A stretch of DNA of 64,000 nucleotides from Sphingobacterium pedocola (GCF_015209965.1 NZ_MU158690.1:946605-1010604); one strand, 5' to 3'; positions 10,235-19,229 are shown, numbered from the stretch's first letter. A program made the numbers and translations. Notes: a model not told the origin generated them from the sequence alone.

Positions 10235-11824
10235 ATGAAAAAGCGTTTACGAAATATAATAACCTTCGTGGCTATGTTGATATCATTTTCGGTGTCTACA
10301 CAGGCCCAGACAGGTCTTAGTTCATTTGTAACCCATAACGGCCCGCAGACGATTTCTTCCGGAACCTTCGAAGTAATCTATTCGGAAAGTTTATATTTTG
10401 GTCCAAATGCAGATGTGCAGTTGGATGGCGATCTGATAGTGTATTCCCGGAATATCTGGATAGCACCGACGGCGCGTATTCATGGTAGCGGTACATTGAC
10501 CCTACATAGTCCGGCTTCTAACCCGATGTATGCGGGGTGGGCTACTGGAGCTACGGTAGTAGATGGCAATAATAATATAGCGTCTATTGATGTCACAATT
10601 GTTTTGAACAACGACCACGGAATGATCCTAGAAAATATTGAGGGGCCTTATCCAGAAGGGGGCACGTTTCCTTCCTCCAAGACAGCGGCCTTGCGTATCA
10701 GCAGGTCTATAGATCTTGCTGTAAACGGAGCGAATATTTACCTGAACGGTCATGATTTTGAACTGGGGACGGCGTCGAATATATTGCATGCAAACCGTGA
10801 CCGGATGGTGGTGACCGATGACCGTGCTGATGGTCATTTGATCAAGAACTATCTTGGTGTGTCGGCATTCTTGTTTCCTGTCGGGATCGCTGCAGGGGAT
10901 TACACGCCGGCGACACTGACGCCGTCTACGGCAGGTCGCCAGGTCTACGTATCCGTTACGAGCTATGGGGCTGCTACAAGCATCGACTTTAGTCAGGCAG
11001 ATATTGATCTGGGTATGGATCGTGTTTGGAATATCTACGCCGATGAGTCTTTACAGATGAGCTACCGTCTACAGCATAATATGGCAACCCACGGTGTTGC
11101 ATATGTGGATGCAGACGCACGGATTGTTCAGAATGCCGATGGTGGTAACTGGATCGGCGATGTAACTGTATTCAATGGTGAAGGCATACATACGCGAGAG
11201 GATATCGAAACCCGAACAGGTAATACCCTGACAGGAACATGGTTTACGAAGCAGTCACTATCGTTAGTAGGTCCGACGGCGAACGATGATGGTCCTGTTG
11301 ACATTACTTACGGTCGCAATACAAATGAAATTCCGGCGATCAATGTACTGGAGAACGATGAACCAGGATCGAGTGCGATTGTTATTGGTTCGATACGTGT
11401 GGTTACACCGCCATTGAACGGGCGTACACAAGTTAATCCAGATGGAAGTATTACCTATATTCCGAACGAAGGATATGTGGGCGAAGATCGTTTTGAGTAT
11501 GAGATCATGGATGAGAACGGCCTGAGGTCTACAGCTTGGGTTACGGTAAATGTACTTCCACGGAATCTGATCATTCCAAATGTTTTCACGCCAAACGGAG
11601 ACGGGAAGAATGACCGTTTTGAAATAGTTGGTCACGAAGGTTTTGACCGGATAGACTTGGTTATTCTTAACCGTTGGGGAAATGAGGTCTACAGTAGCTC
11701 TGACTACCGAAACGAATGGGACGGATCTGGACTGAATGAGGGTACATATTTCTATCTGATTACGGCTCATAACGGAACGCAGACCCAAATTTTTAAGGGA
11801 AGTGTTTTGATTAAGCGCCAATAA
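10235..11824 (+). CDS. T9SS type-B (CHU_C) sorting-domain protein with Ig/cadherin-like domain
   Basis: A 529-residue protein with a signal peptide ending at about residue 24 (STQAQ). The N-terminal 350 residues are beta-rich, with no family I can name. Residues of about 355-440 form a bacterial Ig/cadherin-like domain (NVLENDEPGS...GRTQVNPDGSITYIPNEGY...DRFEYEI). The last 85 residues are the gliding-motility C-terminal domain used as a type-B T9SS signal: NVFTPNGDGKNDRFEI, LVILNRWGNEVY, WDG, GTYFY. Substrates of this class are exported by T9SS and often need a PorP/SprF-family protein, and one is encoded immediately downstream. It is presumably surface attached or released; its ligand is unknown. 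Confidence 0.9.
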   Translation: MKKRLRNIITFVAMLISFSVSTQAQTGLSSFVTHNGPQTISSGTFEVIYSESLYFGPNADVQLDGDLIVYSRNIWIAPTARIHGSGTLTLHSPASNPMYAGWATGATVVDGNNNIASIDVTIVLNNDHGMILENIEGPYPEGGTFPSSKTAALRISRSIDLAVNGANIYLNGHDFELGTASNILHANRDRMVVTDDRADGHLIKNYLGVSAFLFPVGIAAGDYTPATLTPSTAGRQVYVSVTSYGAATSIDFSQADIDLGMDRVWNIYADESLQMSYRLQHNMATHGVAYVDADARIVQNADGGNWIGDVTVFNGEGIHTREDIETRTGNTLTGTWFTKQSLSLVGPTANDDGPVDITYGRNTNEIPAINVLENDEPGSSAIVIGSIRVVTPPLNGRTQVNPDGSITYIPNEGYVGEDRFEYEIMDENGLRSTAWVTVNVLPRNLIIPNVFTPNGDGKNDRFEIVGHEGFDRIDLVILNRWGNEVYSSSDYRNEWDGSGLNEGTYFYLITAHNGTQTQIFKGSVLIKRQ

Positions 11825-11845
11825 ATGTATTAGGGTCGTTAATTT

Positions 11846-11892
11846 TAGAGACGTAATGTAAGGTTTCTCAGAAACAGAGTATTACGTCTCTA
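11846..11892 (+). other. Intercistronic hairpin with 12-bp perfect stem
   Basis: TAGAGACGTAAT (11846-11857) pairs with ATTACGTCTCTA (11881-11892). The loop holds a smaller GTTTC-TCA-GAAAC hairpin. No T-run follows. It sits between the type-B cargo gene and the PorP/SprF-like gene, where it could lower or separate their expression. Confidence 0.6.
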
Positions 11893-11928
11893 CTTACATT
11901 CAATGGATAATATTAGACAATAAAGACG

Positions 11929-12939
11929 ATGAAAAAGTCCACACCATTATTTTTGATTCTACTACTTGTTCTTCTTGGGACCGGGTTGCGAGGCCAGCAG
12001 AACATCCAGATGACACAGTATATATTCAATTCGATCAGTGTCAATCCAGGATATGCGGGATATAAGGAGGAATGGTTCGGTCAACTGGGGCTACGGAGCC
12101 AGTGGACCGGCTGGGAAGGTGCTCCGAAGACAGGTATGTTATCGGTAGACGGCGTACTCGATCCGGAGGAGCGGAGGCACGGCGTTGGGCTGGTGGTGAC
12201 CGGTGATCAACTGGGCGCTCAGGCTGCCACCAGTATTTATGCGAATTACGCGCTTCGCCTGCAGCTTGACCGGGCCGATGAGCACCGTTTAAGCTTGGGG
12301 ATCGCTGGAGGGGTAACGCAATACAGTCTGGACGGTAATAAACTCGATCCCATTGACCGTGTGGATCAAGTATTGCCGGATGGAAAAATATCGACGTGGA
12401 AGCCCGATGTCCGTCTCGGGGTATATTACAGCAACCCAAGATGGTATGCTGGTGTATCGGTACAGGATCTTTTTTCCGGAACAGATAGCGATGAAGATTT
12501 CCAGTTCAACCAGAATTCACTGGAAAGCCTGGCACGCAATACGCACGGCTATCTTATCGCGGGGGTACTGTTGGAGCTCGACCCCGGACTGTTGCTAAGA
12601 CCGAGTATCTTGGTGAAGGACGATTTTAAAGGGCCCACTTCTTTGGACGTCAATGCGATGTTCATCTTTAACGATAAATTCTGGATCGGGGGCGGATACC
12701 GTACCCGGGCACGCGTGTTTGACCGCGATTATAGCGACTACTCGGTAAACAAATTGAGTTCCCTGAATTCACTTAGTGTGATTGCGCAGTTTTACGTGAG
12801 TCCTACACTGCGTATAGGATACTCATACGATCACATGTTGAACCGCATGAGCGGACTGCAGCAGGGTACGCATGAAGTTACGCTTGGCGTGACCTTTGGC
12901 CGCCTGGCGCGCCAGATCCTGAGTCCGCGCTATTTTTAG
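11929..12939 (+). CDS. PorP/SprF family type IX secretion membrane protein
   Basis: A 336-residue outer-membrane beta-barrel of the PorP/SprF family. A signal peptide ends at about residue 23 (GLRGQ). The family signature follows at once: MTQYIFNSISVNPGYAG, then LGLRSQWTGWEGAP and GMLSVDG. In this family each member tends to serve the type-B cargo encoded beside it; SprF for SprB is the known example. The gene follows the CHU_C protein by 104 bp and precedes an OmpA-like protein, the common order for these accessory modules. It is a dedicated module and not the core porP locus, because porK, porL, porM and porN are not adjacent. Confidence 0.93.
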   Translation: MKKSTPLFLILLLVLLGTGLRGQQNIQMTQYIFNSISVNPGYAGYKEEWFGQLGLRSQWTGWEGAPKTGMLSVDGVLDPEERRHGVGLVVTGDQLGAQAATSIYANYALRLQLDRADEHRLSLGIAGGVTQYSLDGNKLDPIDRVDQVLPDGKISTWKPDVRLGVYYSNPRWYAGVSVQDLFSGTDSDEDFQFNQNSLESLARNTHGYLIAGVLLELDPGLLLRPSILVKDDFKGPTSLDVNAMFIFNDKFWIGGGYRTRARVFDRDYSDYSVNKLSSLNSLSVIAQFYVSPTLRIGYSYDHMLNRMSGLQQGTHEVTLGVTFGRLARQILSPRYF

Positions 12940-13013
12940 GAAACGGAATCGAACCGGACTGTAGGAACCGGAGGTTGCATGAATAGAAAGATCATTGTTA
13001 AGACAGATAAATT

Positions 13014-14969
13014 ATGGAAAGAAGATATTATATAGGGAGCTTTCGGTTATTGGCTGTTTCGTTACTGCTTTTAGGAGTAGAGCTGTCCCTGGCGCAGGAA
13101 CAGCCCAGTCGGAGGAGCCGCGCGGAGCTGCTCTACAATAAATTGGAGTATGCAAATGCAGCGGCAGCGTATGAAAAGCTCGTTGATGTGAAAAAGCCGC
13201 GAACGGAAGATATGGAACGTCTGGCAGATAGTTACCGGAGGATCAACGAATACGAACTGGCGGAGAACTGGTATTCGCGTATAGTGCTAGAGCCCGATCA
13301 TAAGCAGGAGTCTCTGCTGCATTATGCGGAAGTGCTGAAGAAGAGGGGCCGCTACGCCGAAGCCAGTAAACAGTATCTGGTCTATCAGGAGAAATACGGA
13401 AACGCGGAAAACATAACGCGTTATATACAGGGGGCCGACTCGGCTGTGGTATGGATGAAGAGCCCATCCCTGCACAACCTGAGAAATGAAGCTGCTATCA
13501 ATACAGCCCTTTCCGAATTTAGTCTTGTGCCAACAAGTGGAGGTGTTCTGTATGCGGGCGAACCCCACGGATTGTTAGACAACAAAAGTGGTATGACGGG
13601 ACAGTCTTACCTTAAAGTGTATGCTGCAGACCGGACAGGGGATTGGGAATTAAACGGTCCCAATATCATGGGAGGTGCCTTCAATAATGCGCTGTACCAT
13701 GTGGGGCCATTAGCTGTAAATGCGGCAGAGGATGTGCTTTATGTAACGAGGACATACCCGGGGAATGAAACGGAGAAATACCGGTCGGATGGATTGAAAT
13801 GGCGTAAACAGAACCTGGAACTAAAAATATATAGAAAGAACGGAACAGATTGGAGCGAAGAAGACTTTGCCTATAATAATGTGAAGGAATATTCACTGGG
13901 CCATGCAGCACTGAGCAGCGATGGAAAGGTATTGTATTATGCTTCGGACATGCCCGGCGGGCATGGGGGTGTGGATATCTGGTACAGTGAGCTGCAGGGC
14001 GACAACAGCTGGGGAGCCCCACAGAATGCCGGATCTACGATAAACAGTGCGGGTGACGAGATGTTTCCGAACGTGTCCGGTGATACCCTATACTTTTCGA
14101 GTGACGGCTGGGTAGGCATGGGCGGCCTGGATATATATAGGTCTATAGGCAGCCGCTCGACATTCGGTACCCCTGAAAACCTTCGTTATCCGCTGAATTC
14201 GGCAGGTGATGATTTCGCCTACGTCGTAGAGGCCAACGATGAGGATGTCATCTACGGATACCTGTCGTCAAATAGACCGGGGGGAAAGGGAGGTGACGAT
14301 ATCTATTCGTTCACGTTTGCGAAACCTAAATTTATCATCGTTCTGGAGGGATTGACCCGCAACAGGGAAACAGGAGAGCTGTTGCCGGCCACTAGCGTGA
14401 CGTTGTTTCATAAGGGAAAAGAGATAGCTGCAAAAGGTATTACGGACAAAGACGGACGGATTACATTTACGCTAAATAAGGGTGAACCTTACCGTTTGCT
14501 GGCGGAAAAACCGGGTTACCATTCGGATTCGACCAGTGTTGAGCGCTTATTTCCAACACGGGACACCACGGTACAGGTCGCAATGAATTTACAGCCGATA
14601 TACACAGTAGGCGATAAGTTTGTCCTAGAGAATATCTACTACGACTTTGATAAACATAATATCCGCAAAGATGCCGCTTTAATCCTTGATCAATTAGTAG
14701 CAACAATGCGCGATAATCCTACACTTCGGATCGAATTATCGAGCCATACGGATAGCAGAGGCAGTGATAGCTACAATGAGAAGTTGTCCCAAAGACGTGC
14801 GCAAAGCGCGGTCGATTACATCGTGACCCGCGGTATAGCACGTGACAGATTGGTTGCCAAGGGATATGGTGAGAAGCGGTTAGTGAATAAATGTAGCAAC
14901 GGTGTACCCTGTTCGATTGCGGACCATCAGGCAAACAGACGTACTGAAGTGGAGGTATTAGCGTACTAA
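13014..14969 (+). CDS. OmpA family protein with TPR, PD40 and carboxypeptidase-regulatory-like domains (PorE-like)
   Basis: A 651-residue protein with a signal peptide ending near residue 27 (LSLAQ). TPR-like helices cover about residues 35-130 and WD40-like PD40 beta-propeller repeats about 160-440 (repeated LSSDGKVLYYASD, SGDTLYFSSDG, YLSSNRPGG). A short carboxypeptidase-regulatory-like beta domain follows (about 445-525), then a C-terminal OmpA peptidoglycan-binding domain (YYDFDKHNIR, SSHTDSRGS, ANRRTEVEV) with the Asp and Arg that bind diaminopimelate. The same architecture occurs in PorE, which anchors T9SS to the cell wall, and in OmpA proteins paired with PorP/SprF paralogues. It is the last gene of the surface cluster. 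Confidence 0.9.
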   Translation: MERRYYIGSFRLLAVSLLLLGVELSLAQEQPSRRSRAELLYNKLEYANAAAAYEKLVDVKKPRTEDMERLADSYRRINEYELAENWYSRIVLEPDHKQESLLHYAEVLKKRGRYAEASKQYLVYQEKYGNAENITRYIQGADSAVVWMKSPSLHNLRNEAAINTALSEFSLVPTSGGVLYAGEPHGLLDNKSGMTGQSYLKVYAADRTGDWELNGPNIMGGAFNNALYHVGPLAVNAAEDVLYVTRTYPGNETEKYRSDGLKWRKQNLELKIYRKNGTDWSEEDFAYNNVKEYSLGHAALSSDGKVLYYASDMPGGHGGVDIWYSELQGDNSWGAPQNAGSTINSAGDEMFPNVSGDTLYFSSDGWVGMGGLDIYRSIGSRSTFGTPENLRYPLNSAGDDFAYVVEANDEDVIYGYLSSNRPGGKGGDDIYSFTFAKPKFIIVLEGLTRNRETGELLPATSVTLFHKGKEIAAKGITDKDGRITFTLNKGEPYRLLAEKPGYHSDSTSVERLFPTRDTTVQVAMNLQPIYTVGDKFVLENIYYDFDKHNIRKDAALILDQLVATMRDNPTLRIELSSHTDSRGSDSYNEKLSQRRAQSAVDYIVTRGIARDRLVAKGYGEKRLVNKCSNGVPCSIADHQANRRTEVEVLAY

Positions 14970-15014
14970 GTACGAAGACGATTACTTTTAACTGGATTCT
15001 AATTAACAAGATTT

Positions 15015-15090
15015 ACAATCATCTCAGATTGTTGTTTTCACAATAAATAAAAAAGAAGGTGTTGCCTCCCAAGCAGCACCTCTTTTATTT
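15015..15090. terminator. Dual-hairpin repeat, copy 1; bidirectional terminator
   Basis: Hairpin 1 is ACAATC/GATTGT (15015-15032), followed by TGTTTT. Hairpin 2 is AGGTGTTGC/GCAGCACCT (15057-15081) with loop CTCCCAA, an A-run before and a T-run after, so it can work on both strands. It separates the convergent OmpA-like gene and the histidine kinase gene. A second copy of the whole arrangement lies at 17071-17140. Confidence 0.85.
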
Positions 15091-15139
15091 AGGACGAATC
15101 TATATCTGGCGTAAAATATTGAATATGTACCGCACGAGG

Positions 15140-15916
15140 TCATAATGGGAAATGAATAGTTAAACGGGTGCCTTCTTCAGTAAGAGCGATTAGCAGACTT
15201 CCTCCAAGGGAGCGGATACGATTTTCGATGTTTGTTATTCCCAGCTCTTTCCTTTGTCTTGTTTTGGCTTTGAAAGTTGTTCCATTGTCCTGAACATATA
15301 ATACGATATGGGAATTTTCTCGATATAGGAGGAGGTTTACCTCGTTGGCATTTGCATGCTTAAGTATATTGGTAAATGCCTCCCGAATAATCTGGATGAT
15401 CTCACTCCGCAGTTCAAAGGAAGTTTCGCTTAAAGAATCTGGGTCCAAATAGATGCTATAACAATATTGCTTGGAGGGAAAGGCGGACTTTGCCATATCG
15501 TCGATATACCCCGCAAACCGGTGTTCATCGACCTGAAGCGCATGCTCGTAAAGGCGATGACTACGATGGCGAACTTGTTTGTATGCATGGTGCACCAAAC
15601 TGTTCAAATATGCGAGGTCATCTGTTTTTGAGTCGTCACTTAACTCTTCGTTGATGATTTCCATCCTGTTTTTAATGCTGGCCAATGTACCGGCCAGTTC
15701 ATCATGCAAACGCTGTGCGATACGTTGCTGTTCGTCGCGCCTCGCTTGATCACGGGCCTCTTCCATTAATGCAATTTGTATATCTGCAGCGTCGTTTAGG
15801 GATCGTATGGTTTCCTTTGCCTGCTTTCCTCGGTGTCGGATATATAGATAGGCAGCTACCGCTTTAAGTAGAAAGAATAAAAAAAAGCTAATTACCCAGC
15901 TCTGGTTCGTTTGCAT
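15140..15916 (-). CDS. NarL-type sensor histidine kinase (HisKA_3/HATPase)
   Basis: A short membrane histidine kinase of about 258 residues counted from the ATG at 15914-15916. A longer frame reaches a TTG at 16042, but the extension has no domain and the ATG is followed at once by a transmembrane segment (WVISFFLFFLLKAVAAYLYI). There is no extracellular sensor domain. The phosphoacceptor box is RIAQRLHDELAGTLASIKNRM, typical of HisKA_3, with an N-box (EAFTNILKHANA) and G-box (DNGTTF, LGITNIENRIRSLGG) for ATP. It is transcribed with, and 175 bp downstream of, the LuxR-type regulator, its likely partner. Signal and target genes are not evident. Confidence 0.85.
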   Translation of the reverse strand: MQTNQSWVISFFLFFLLKAVAAYLYIRHRGKQAKETIRSLNDAADIQIALMEEARDQARRDEQQRIAQRLHDELAGTLASIKNRMEIINEELSDDSKTDDLAYLNSLVHHAYKQVRHRSHRLYEHALQVDEHRFAGYIDDMAKSAFPSKQYCYSIYLDPDSLSETSFELRSEIIQIIREAFTNILKHANANEVNLLLYRENSHIVLYVQDNGTTFKAKTRQRKELGITNIENRIRSLGGSLLIALTEEGTRLTIHFPL

Positions 15917-16091
15917 ATCGTTACTTTTTATTAGATCTTTTGAACAATAGCTTTTATTTTTTACCTTGGAGAATGGTGTAATGCCTGTATATCTGTATAT
16001 TACTTGTGTTCTCTTCGAAGTGGGTTTCAATCTTATTCCCAAGTCGTAATGATAAAAAAGAAGCTTTTTATCATTATATACGAGTTACAGA

Positions 16092-16718
16092 CTAAATTAG
16101 ATTCCATTCGTTTACATAAATAAGGAGTTGCCCAATCGAAGTAACCTTTGCTTTCGTCATCATGTTTCGTCTATGGGACACAATGGTATGGCGGCTCAGA
16201 AATGTTTTCTCTGCTGTTTCGGCTATGGTAAGTCCTGAAGCAATATATTTTAGAATTTCCAGTTCACGGGAGGTAAATAGAATCGGCTTTTTAGCGATAT
16301 CATTTGCTTTCATCTCCTGAAAAACAGGACAGCGGTAGAGGTTCCCAGCTTCTATTTGTTCGATGCATTCAAGCAACACATCCAACCCCGTAAGTTTACT
16401 GATAATACCCTCTGGGGCATGATTTTCGATGTTATGTAGAACTGGCCAGCTCGAGGTTCCGGTAACGAATATAATTTTACATAGTTTATTGATTCTTTTT
16501 ACATCGGTTAGAACAGTGAGACCGTTGTTGTTCTGGAGGTAGTAATCCAAAAAGAGATAGAATGTTTTACGGCTGTTCTGTTTTAATAAACGAATAAGAC
16601 CAGATGGTTCGTGGAACGTGTGAACAGTTTCAAACTGCGTGTATCTTTCAAGCAAAACGGAGAAGGATTCACCAAACAGTTTATGGTCATCTAATACAAT
16701 GGCAGTCTTATGATTCAT
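16092..16718 (-). CDS. LuxR/NarL-family response regulator
   Basis: A 208-residue two-domain regulator. The receiver domain has the acidic pair Asp10-Asp11, the phosphoacceptor Asp58 (FLDYYL), Thr in FVTGT and the Lys in GIISK. The C-terminal HTH_LUXR domain runs over about 145-208 (LFTSRELEILKYIASGLTIAETAEKTFLSRHTIVSHRRNMM). The gene precedes the HisKA_3 kinase on the minus strand. A TACCTTTG -7 box lies 69-76 bp upstream, with two related palindromes further upstream, which suggests that it is activated by a dimeric regulator, perhaps itself. Confidence 0.88.
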   Translation of the reverse strand: MNHKTAIVLDDHKLFGESFSVLLERYTQFETVHTFHEPSGLIRLLKQNSRKTFYLFLDYYLQNNNGLTVLTDVKRINKLCKIIFVTGTSSWPVLHNIENHAPEGIISKLTGLDVLLECIEQIEAGNLYRCPVFQEMKANDIAKKPILFTSRELEILKYIASGLTIAETAEKTFLSRHTIVSHRRNMMTKAKVTSIGQLLIYVNEWNLI

Positions 16719-16786
16719 TCACCTTTTGTTTCTTGCTTTTTTTGAGATACGAAATATCGTTTGTTCAATAATTAAATGGGGCTGTT

Positions 16787-16794
16787 CAAAGGTA
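16787..16794 (-). promoter_or_regulatory. -7 promoter box for the LuxR-type regulator
   Basis: CAAAGGTA on the plus strand reads TACCTTTG on the minus strand, an exact match to the Bacteroidota TAnnTTTG box. No clear TTG lies 19 bp further upstream, so it may depend on an activator. Transcription would start near 16782, giving a leader of about 60 nt. Confidence 0.5.
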
Positions 16795-16827
16795 GTGAAT
16801 TACGGGTGTAGTTAATAATGGAGACCG

Positions 16828-16877
16828 TAGCAAAAATTTGTTAAAATGAGGTTAATGTATAGCAAAATTTTGCTATA
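16828..16877. promoter_or_regulatory. Paired palindromic operator candidates
   Basis: TATAGCAAAATTTTGCTATA (16858-16877) is a perfect 20-bp palindrome. TAGCAAAAATTTGTTA (16828-16843) matches its core with two mismatches. The two copies are offset by 32 bp, about three helical turns, and lie upstream of the predicted -7 box, where an activator would bind. Confidence 0.6.
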
Positions 16878-17070
16878 TAGAGATTAGTGAGTAGGTAACA
16901 GTATTGATCTTTGGTTTCTTTGTAGCATGCTTTTATGTTGTTTATCCCCGTTGAGCAGTTTGTAGACGAATAGAGAACGTCACAAGTTTTTCTGCCATGG
17001 GTGGAGCGGTCTTGGGTTTATCTGAGATAGTGTTCAGAATATGAGGTAGTTGTTGTCAAAGAATAAGTAG

Positions 17071-17140
17071 TGCAATCATCCCCGATTGCGTTTTTCATAA
17101 AGAAAAGCCGGTGTTGCTCCCCAAGCAGCACCGCTTTTTG
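17071..17140. terminator. Dual-hairpin repeat, copy 2; terminator
   Basis: Hairpin 1 is GCAATC/GATTGC (17072-17089), followed by GTTTTT. Hairpin 2 has arms CGGTGTTGCT and AGCAGCACCG (about 17109-17133), flanked by A and T runs. Sequence and order match copy 1 at 15015-15090. It lies just after the OmpR-system kinase stop on the minus strand. Confidence 0.8.
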
Positions 17141-17214
17141 AATTAATGACCGCATACCACCGCTAAATGCCCAATCTTCTCTTAATAAATCAATAATATG
17201 CTGTGCATGCAATC

Positions 17215-18549
17215 CTATACGGTTAATTCTACCGTTGTGCCGTTTTCGCCGGAGCTGATCTCCATTTCTATCCGATGTAGCGTGAAGATAACTTTTGACA
17301 TGGACAAGCCGATGCCTTTGCCTTGAAAATTGCCCGTATTTCCTCCCCTAAAAAAGTTTTGGGTAATGCTCCCCAGATCTGCAGCTGGAATACCTATGCC
17401 CTTATCTGTGATGCACAATTTTAGTCTACCAGCTGCGATATATATTCGGATACGTACAGACTGGTTGTTGGAATATTTAATGGCGTTCTCGATGATATTC
17501 TTTAGGGCAGATTCCAACAAGTTCTCGTTCCCGTAGATGTTCAATAATTTGGAGTCGTCGACTTCAAATTCCACCTGGATATCTGCATTATGGTACAGAT
17601 AGGCATCTTCAATAACTTTCCACACCACTTCATCAATACGGAAATTTTTGAACTCGAAGTTTGTTCGTGCACCGGATAACAGCATCATATTATCTAAGCT
17701 GGCTTCCAGATCTGCGGTGTACTGCCGCAGCTGTATCATAACGTCGTTATATTCGGCTACGCTTCTCGCCCTATTCGATGTGACTTCCAACGTGCCCAAT
17801 ATTGCTGTGATTGGCGTACGCAACTCGTGGGAGATGTAGTCTACGAAATTCTTCTGAATGGCGAAAGTTTGTCCGATACGCTCAATAAATAGGTTATACG
17901 TCTCTACGAGTGCTGTAATCTCTGCATAGGATTTTTGAAGGGTGAGTGGCTGCTGGAAATTCTTTTCATCCCGGTCCTTAATCTGTTTCATAATTTTGAG
18001 GATCGGATCGTAGGCTATTTTGCCGAGAAACTGTGAAAGGATATAGATCAATAGGATTCCGAAGACAAAGACGGCTATAAGAATATAAAGCAGTGAGGTC
18101 ATTTGGGCGTTGAAATTTCCTTTCCATTCCCGCGCGACAACAACAAAATCGCCTTCGTTGTCTCTGTAGAAGATACCGTGGTAAAAGTGCTCCTTACTTG
18201 TCAGGTTTCCTTTCTGCTGTTCGCGGACCGTCTGGATAAATTGAAGGGAAATATGGCTGTCGTTTATCATTTCGCCCGCGGTTTGCCGGTCTAAACGGTC
18301 GTACACCGCAATATTCGTTCGCGATATGGTTTTTTGAAGCTGGTTTTTGATACTTTCCCGTTCGGGGTGACTTTGTTCGTCCGCTTCTAAATAGAATACT
18401 GCTGCTAGTAGGGTTTTATTTTGTAGATCGCGAAATTGGTTGTGCACCATCCAATTGTAGAAAGAAAAATAGATAAGCGTCGAAGCCAGGAGGATAACGA
18501 TCGAAAAGACCATCACCGCGTAGAGGGATAAGCGATCTCTTAGTTTCAT
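17215..18549 (-). CDS. OmpR-type sensor histidine kinase (CusS/RprX-like)
   Basis: A 444-residue sensor kinase. Two transmembrane segments (about residues 10-31 and 151-173) flank a small periplasmic domain. A HAMP-like linker follows. The HisKA box has phosphoacceptor His241 (FVDYISHELRTPITAI); the HATPase domain has an N-box (NIIENAIKYSN), G1 (DKGIGIP) and G2 (GKGIGLSMSK). The stop is 2 bp from the position where the upstream regulator gene ends, so the two are cotranscribed. The pair is divergent from the HAE1-type RND operon, which it probably controls; the signal is unknown. Confidence 0.9.
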   Translation of the reverse strand: MKLRDRLSLYAVMVFSIVILLASTLIYFSFYNWMVHNQFRDLQNKTLLAAVFYLEADEQSHPERESIKNQLQKTISRTNIAVYDRLDRQTAGEMINDSHISLQFIQTVREQQKGNLTSKEHFYHGIFYRDNEGDFVVVAREWKGNFNAQMTSLLYILIAVFVFGILLIYILSQFLGKIAYDPILKIMKQIKDRDEKNFQQPLTLQKSYAEITALVETYNLFIERIGQTFAIQKNFVDYISHELRTPITAILGTLEVTSNRARSVAEYNDVMIQLRQYTADLEASLDNMMLLSGARTNFEFKNFRIDEVVWKVIEDAYLYHNADIQVEFEVDDSKLLNIYGNENLLESALKNIIENAIKYSNNQSVRIRIYIAAGRLKLCITDKGIGIPAADLGSITQNFFRGGNTGNFQGKGIGLSMSKVIFTLHRIEMEISSGENGTTVELTV

Positions 18550-18551
18550 AG

Positions 18552-19229
18552 CTATATTTTGAACATGTATCCTATCCCTTTCACCGTATGGATAAATTTA
18601 TCGCCGCTTTTTTCGATCTTGTTACGGAGATAGGAGATATATACATCGACTACATTGGTCTGATTGTCAAAATTGATGCCCCATACCGCATTGAGAATCT
18701 GCATTCGGCTAACTGCTTTATTGCTGTTTTCGGTAAGATACAGCAGCAGTTTGAACTCCCTGGGCGACAGTTCCACAGGCGTGTCGGAAAGAAAGACCTG
18801 AAACTGATCGAAGTCGATATGAAGATTGTTGAAATATACTTTGTTCGACTTTTCTTCTGGAGCCTCCGATTGATAGCGTCTTGTAAGCGCGCGGATGCGT
18901 GAAAGCAGCTCTTCGAAATGAAAGGGCTTGGTGATGTAGTCATCAGCACCATAGTCAAGCGCACTAACCTTATCCTGTACCGTGCCAAGTGCACTCAGCA
19001 TTAATATCGGCACATGTATCTTCTTATGTCGGATGATCTGCACGAGCTGGATGCCGTCTATCCCCGGGAGCATGACGTCAACGAGCATGAGATTCCATGG
19101 AAGATTGAGGTAGTAGGCTATAGCATCTTCCGCATTGGTACACAGCGTAACCGAGTAAGCATGCTCTTCTAGCCCCTTGGTTAAGAAGTCACTAATTCGT
19201 TTATCATCTTCGATTACCAGTATTTGCAT
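18552..19229 (-). CDS. OmpR/PhoB-family response regulator
   Basis: A 225-residue regulator. The receiver domain shows the acidic pair Asp8-Asp9, phosphoacceptor Asp51 (MLVDVMLPG) and Lys101 (ITKPF). The C-terminal winged helix (about 130-225) has the typical SPREFKLLLYL, VVDVYISYLRNKI and HTVKGIGYMF motifs. It is the first gene of the kinase/regulator pair, 2 bp ahead of the kinase, and is divergent from the RND adaptor gene by about 220 bp. Direct repeats of TGTTAA one helical turn apart in that gap are candidate binding sites. Confidence 0.92.
   Translation of the reverse strand: MQILVIEDDKRISDFLTKGLEEHAYSVTLCTNAEDAIAYYLNLPWNLMLVDVMLPGIDGIQLVQIIRHKKIHVPILMLSALGTVQDKVSALDYGADDYITKPFHFEELLSRIRALTRRYQSEAPEEKSNKVYFNNLHIDFDQFQVFLSDTPVELSPREFKLLLYLTENSNKAVSRMQILNAVWGINFDNQTNVVDVYISYLRNKIEKSGDKFIHTVKGIGYMFKI

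Larger units (their letters stand above)
16719..17214. other. 496-bp intergenic region: promoter, paired palindromes, dual-hairpin repeat
   Basis: No convincing gene. It holds the -7 box for the LuxR-type regulator (16787-16794), two palindromes (16828-16843 and 16858-16877) and the second dual-hairpin repeat (17071-17140), which would end the OmpR-system transcript coming from the right. A 64-codon minus-strand frame with a TTG start runs through the hairpins and is rejected. Confidence 0.7.

Noticed and set aside
15917..16042. 42-codon N-terminal extension of the NarL-type kinase
   Set aside because: TTG start, no domain, and it displaces the transmembrane segment expected right after the start.
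17018..17212. 64-codon minus-strand ORF (TTG start) after the OmpR-system kinase
   Set aside because: It reads straight through both hairpins of the dual-hairpin repeat, has a weak start codon and shows no recognisable family.
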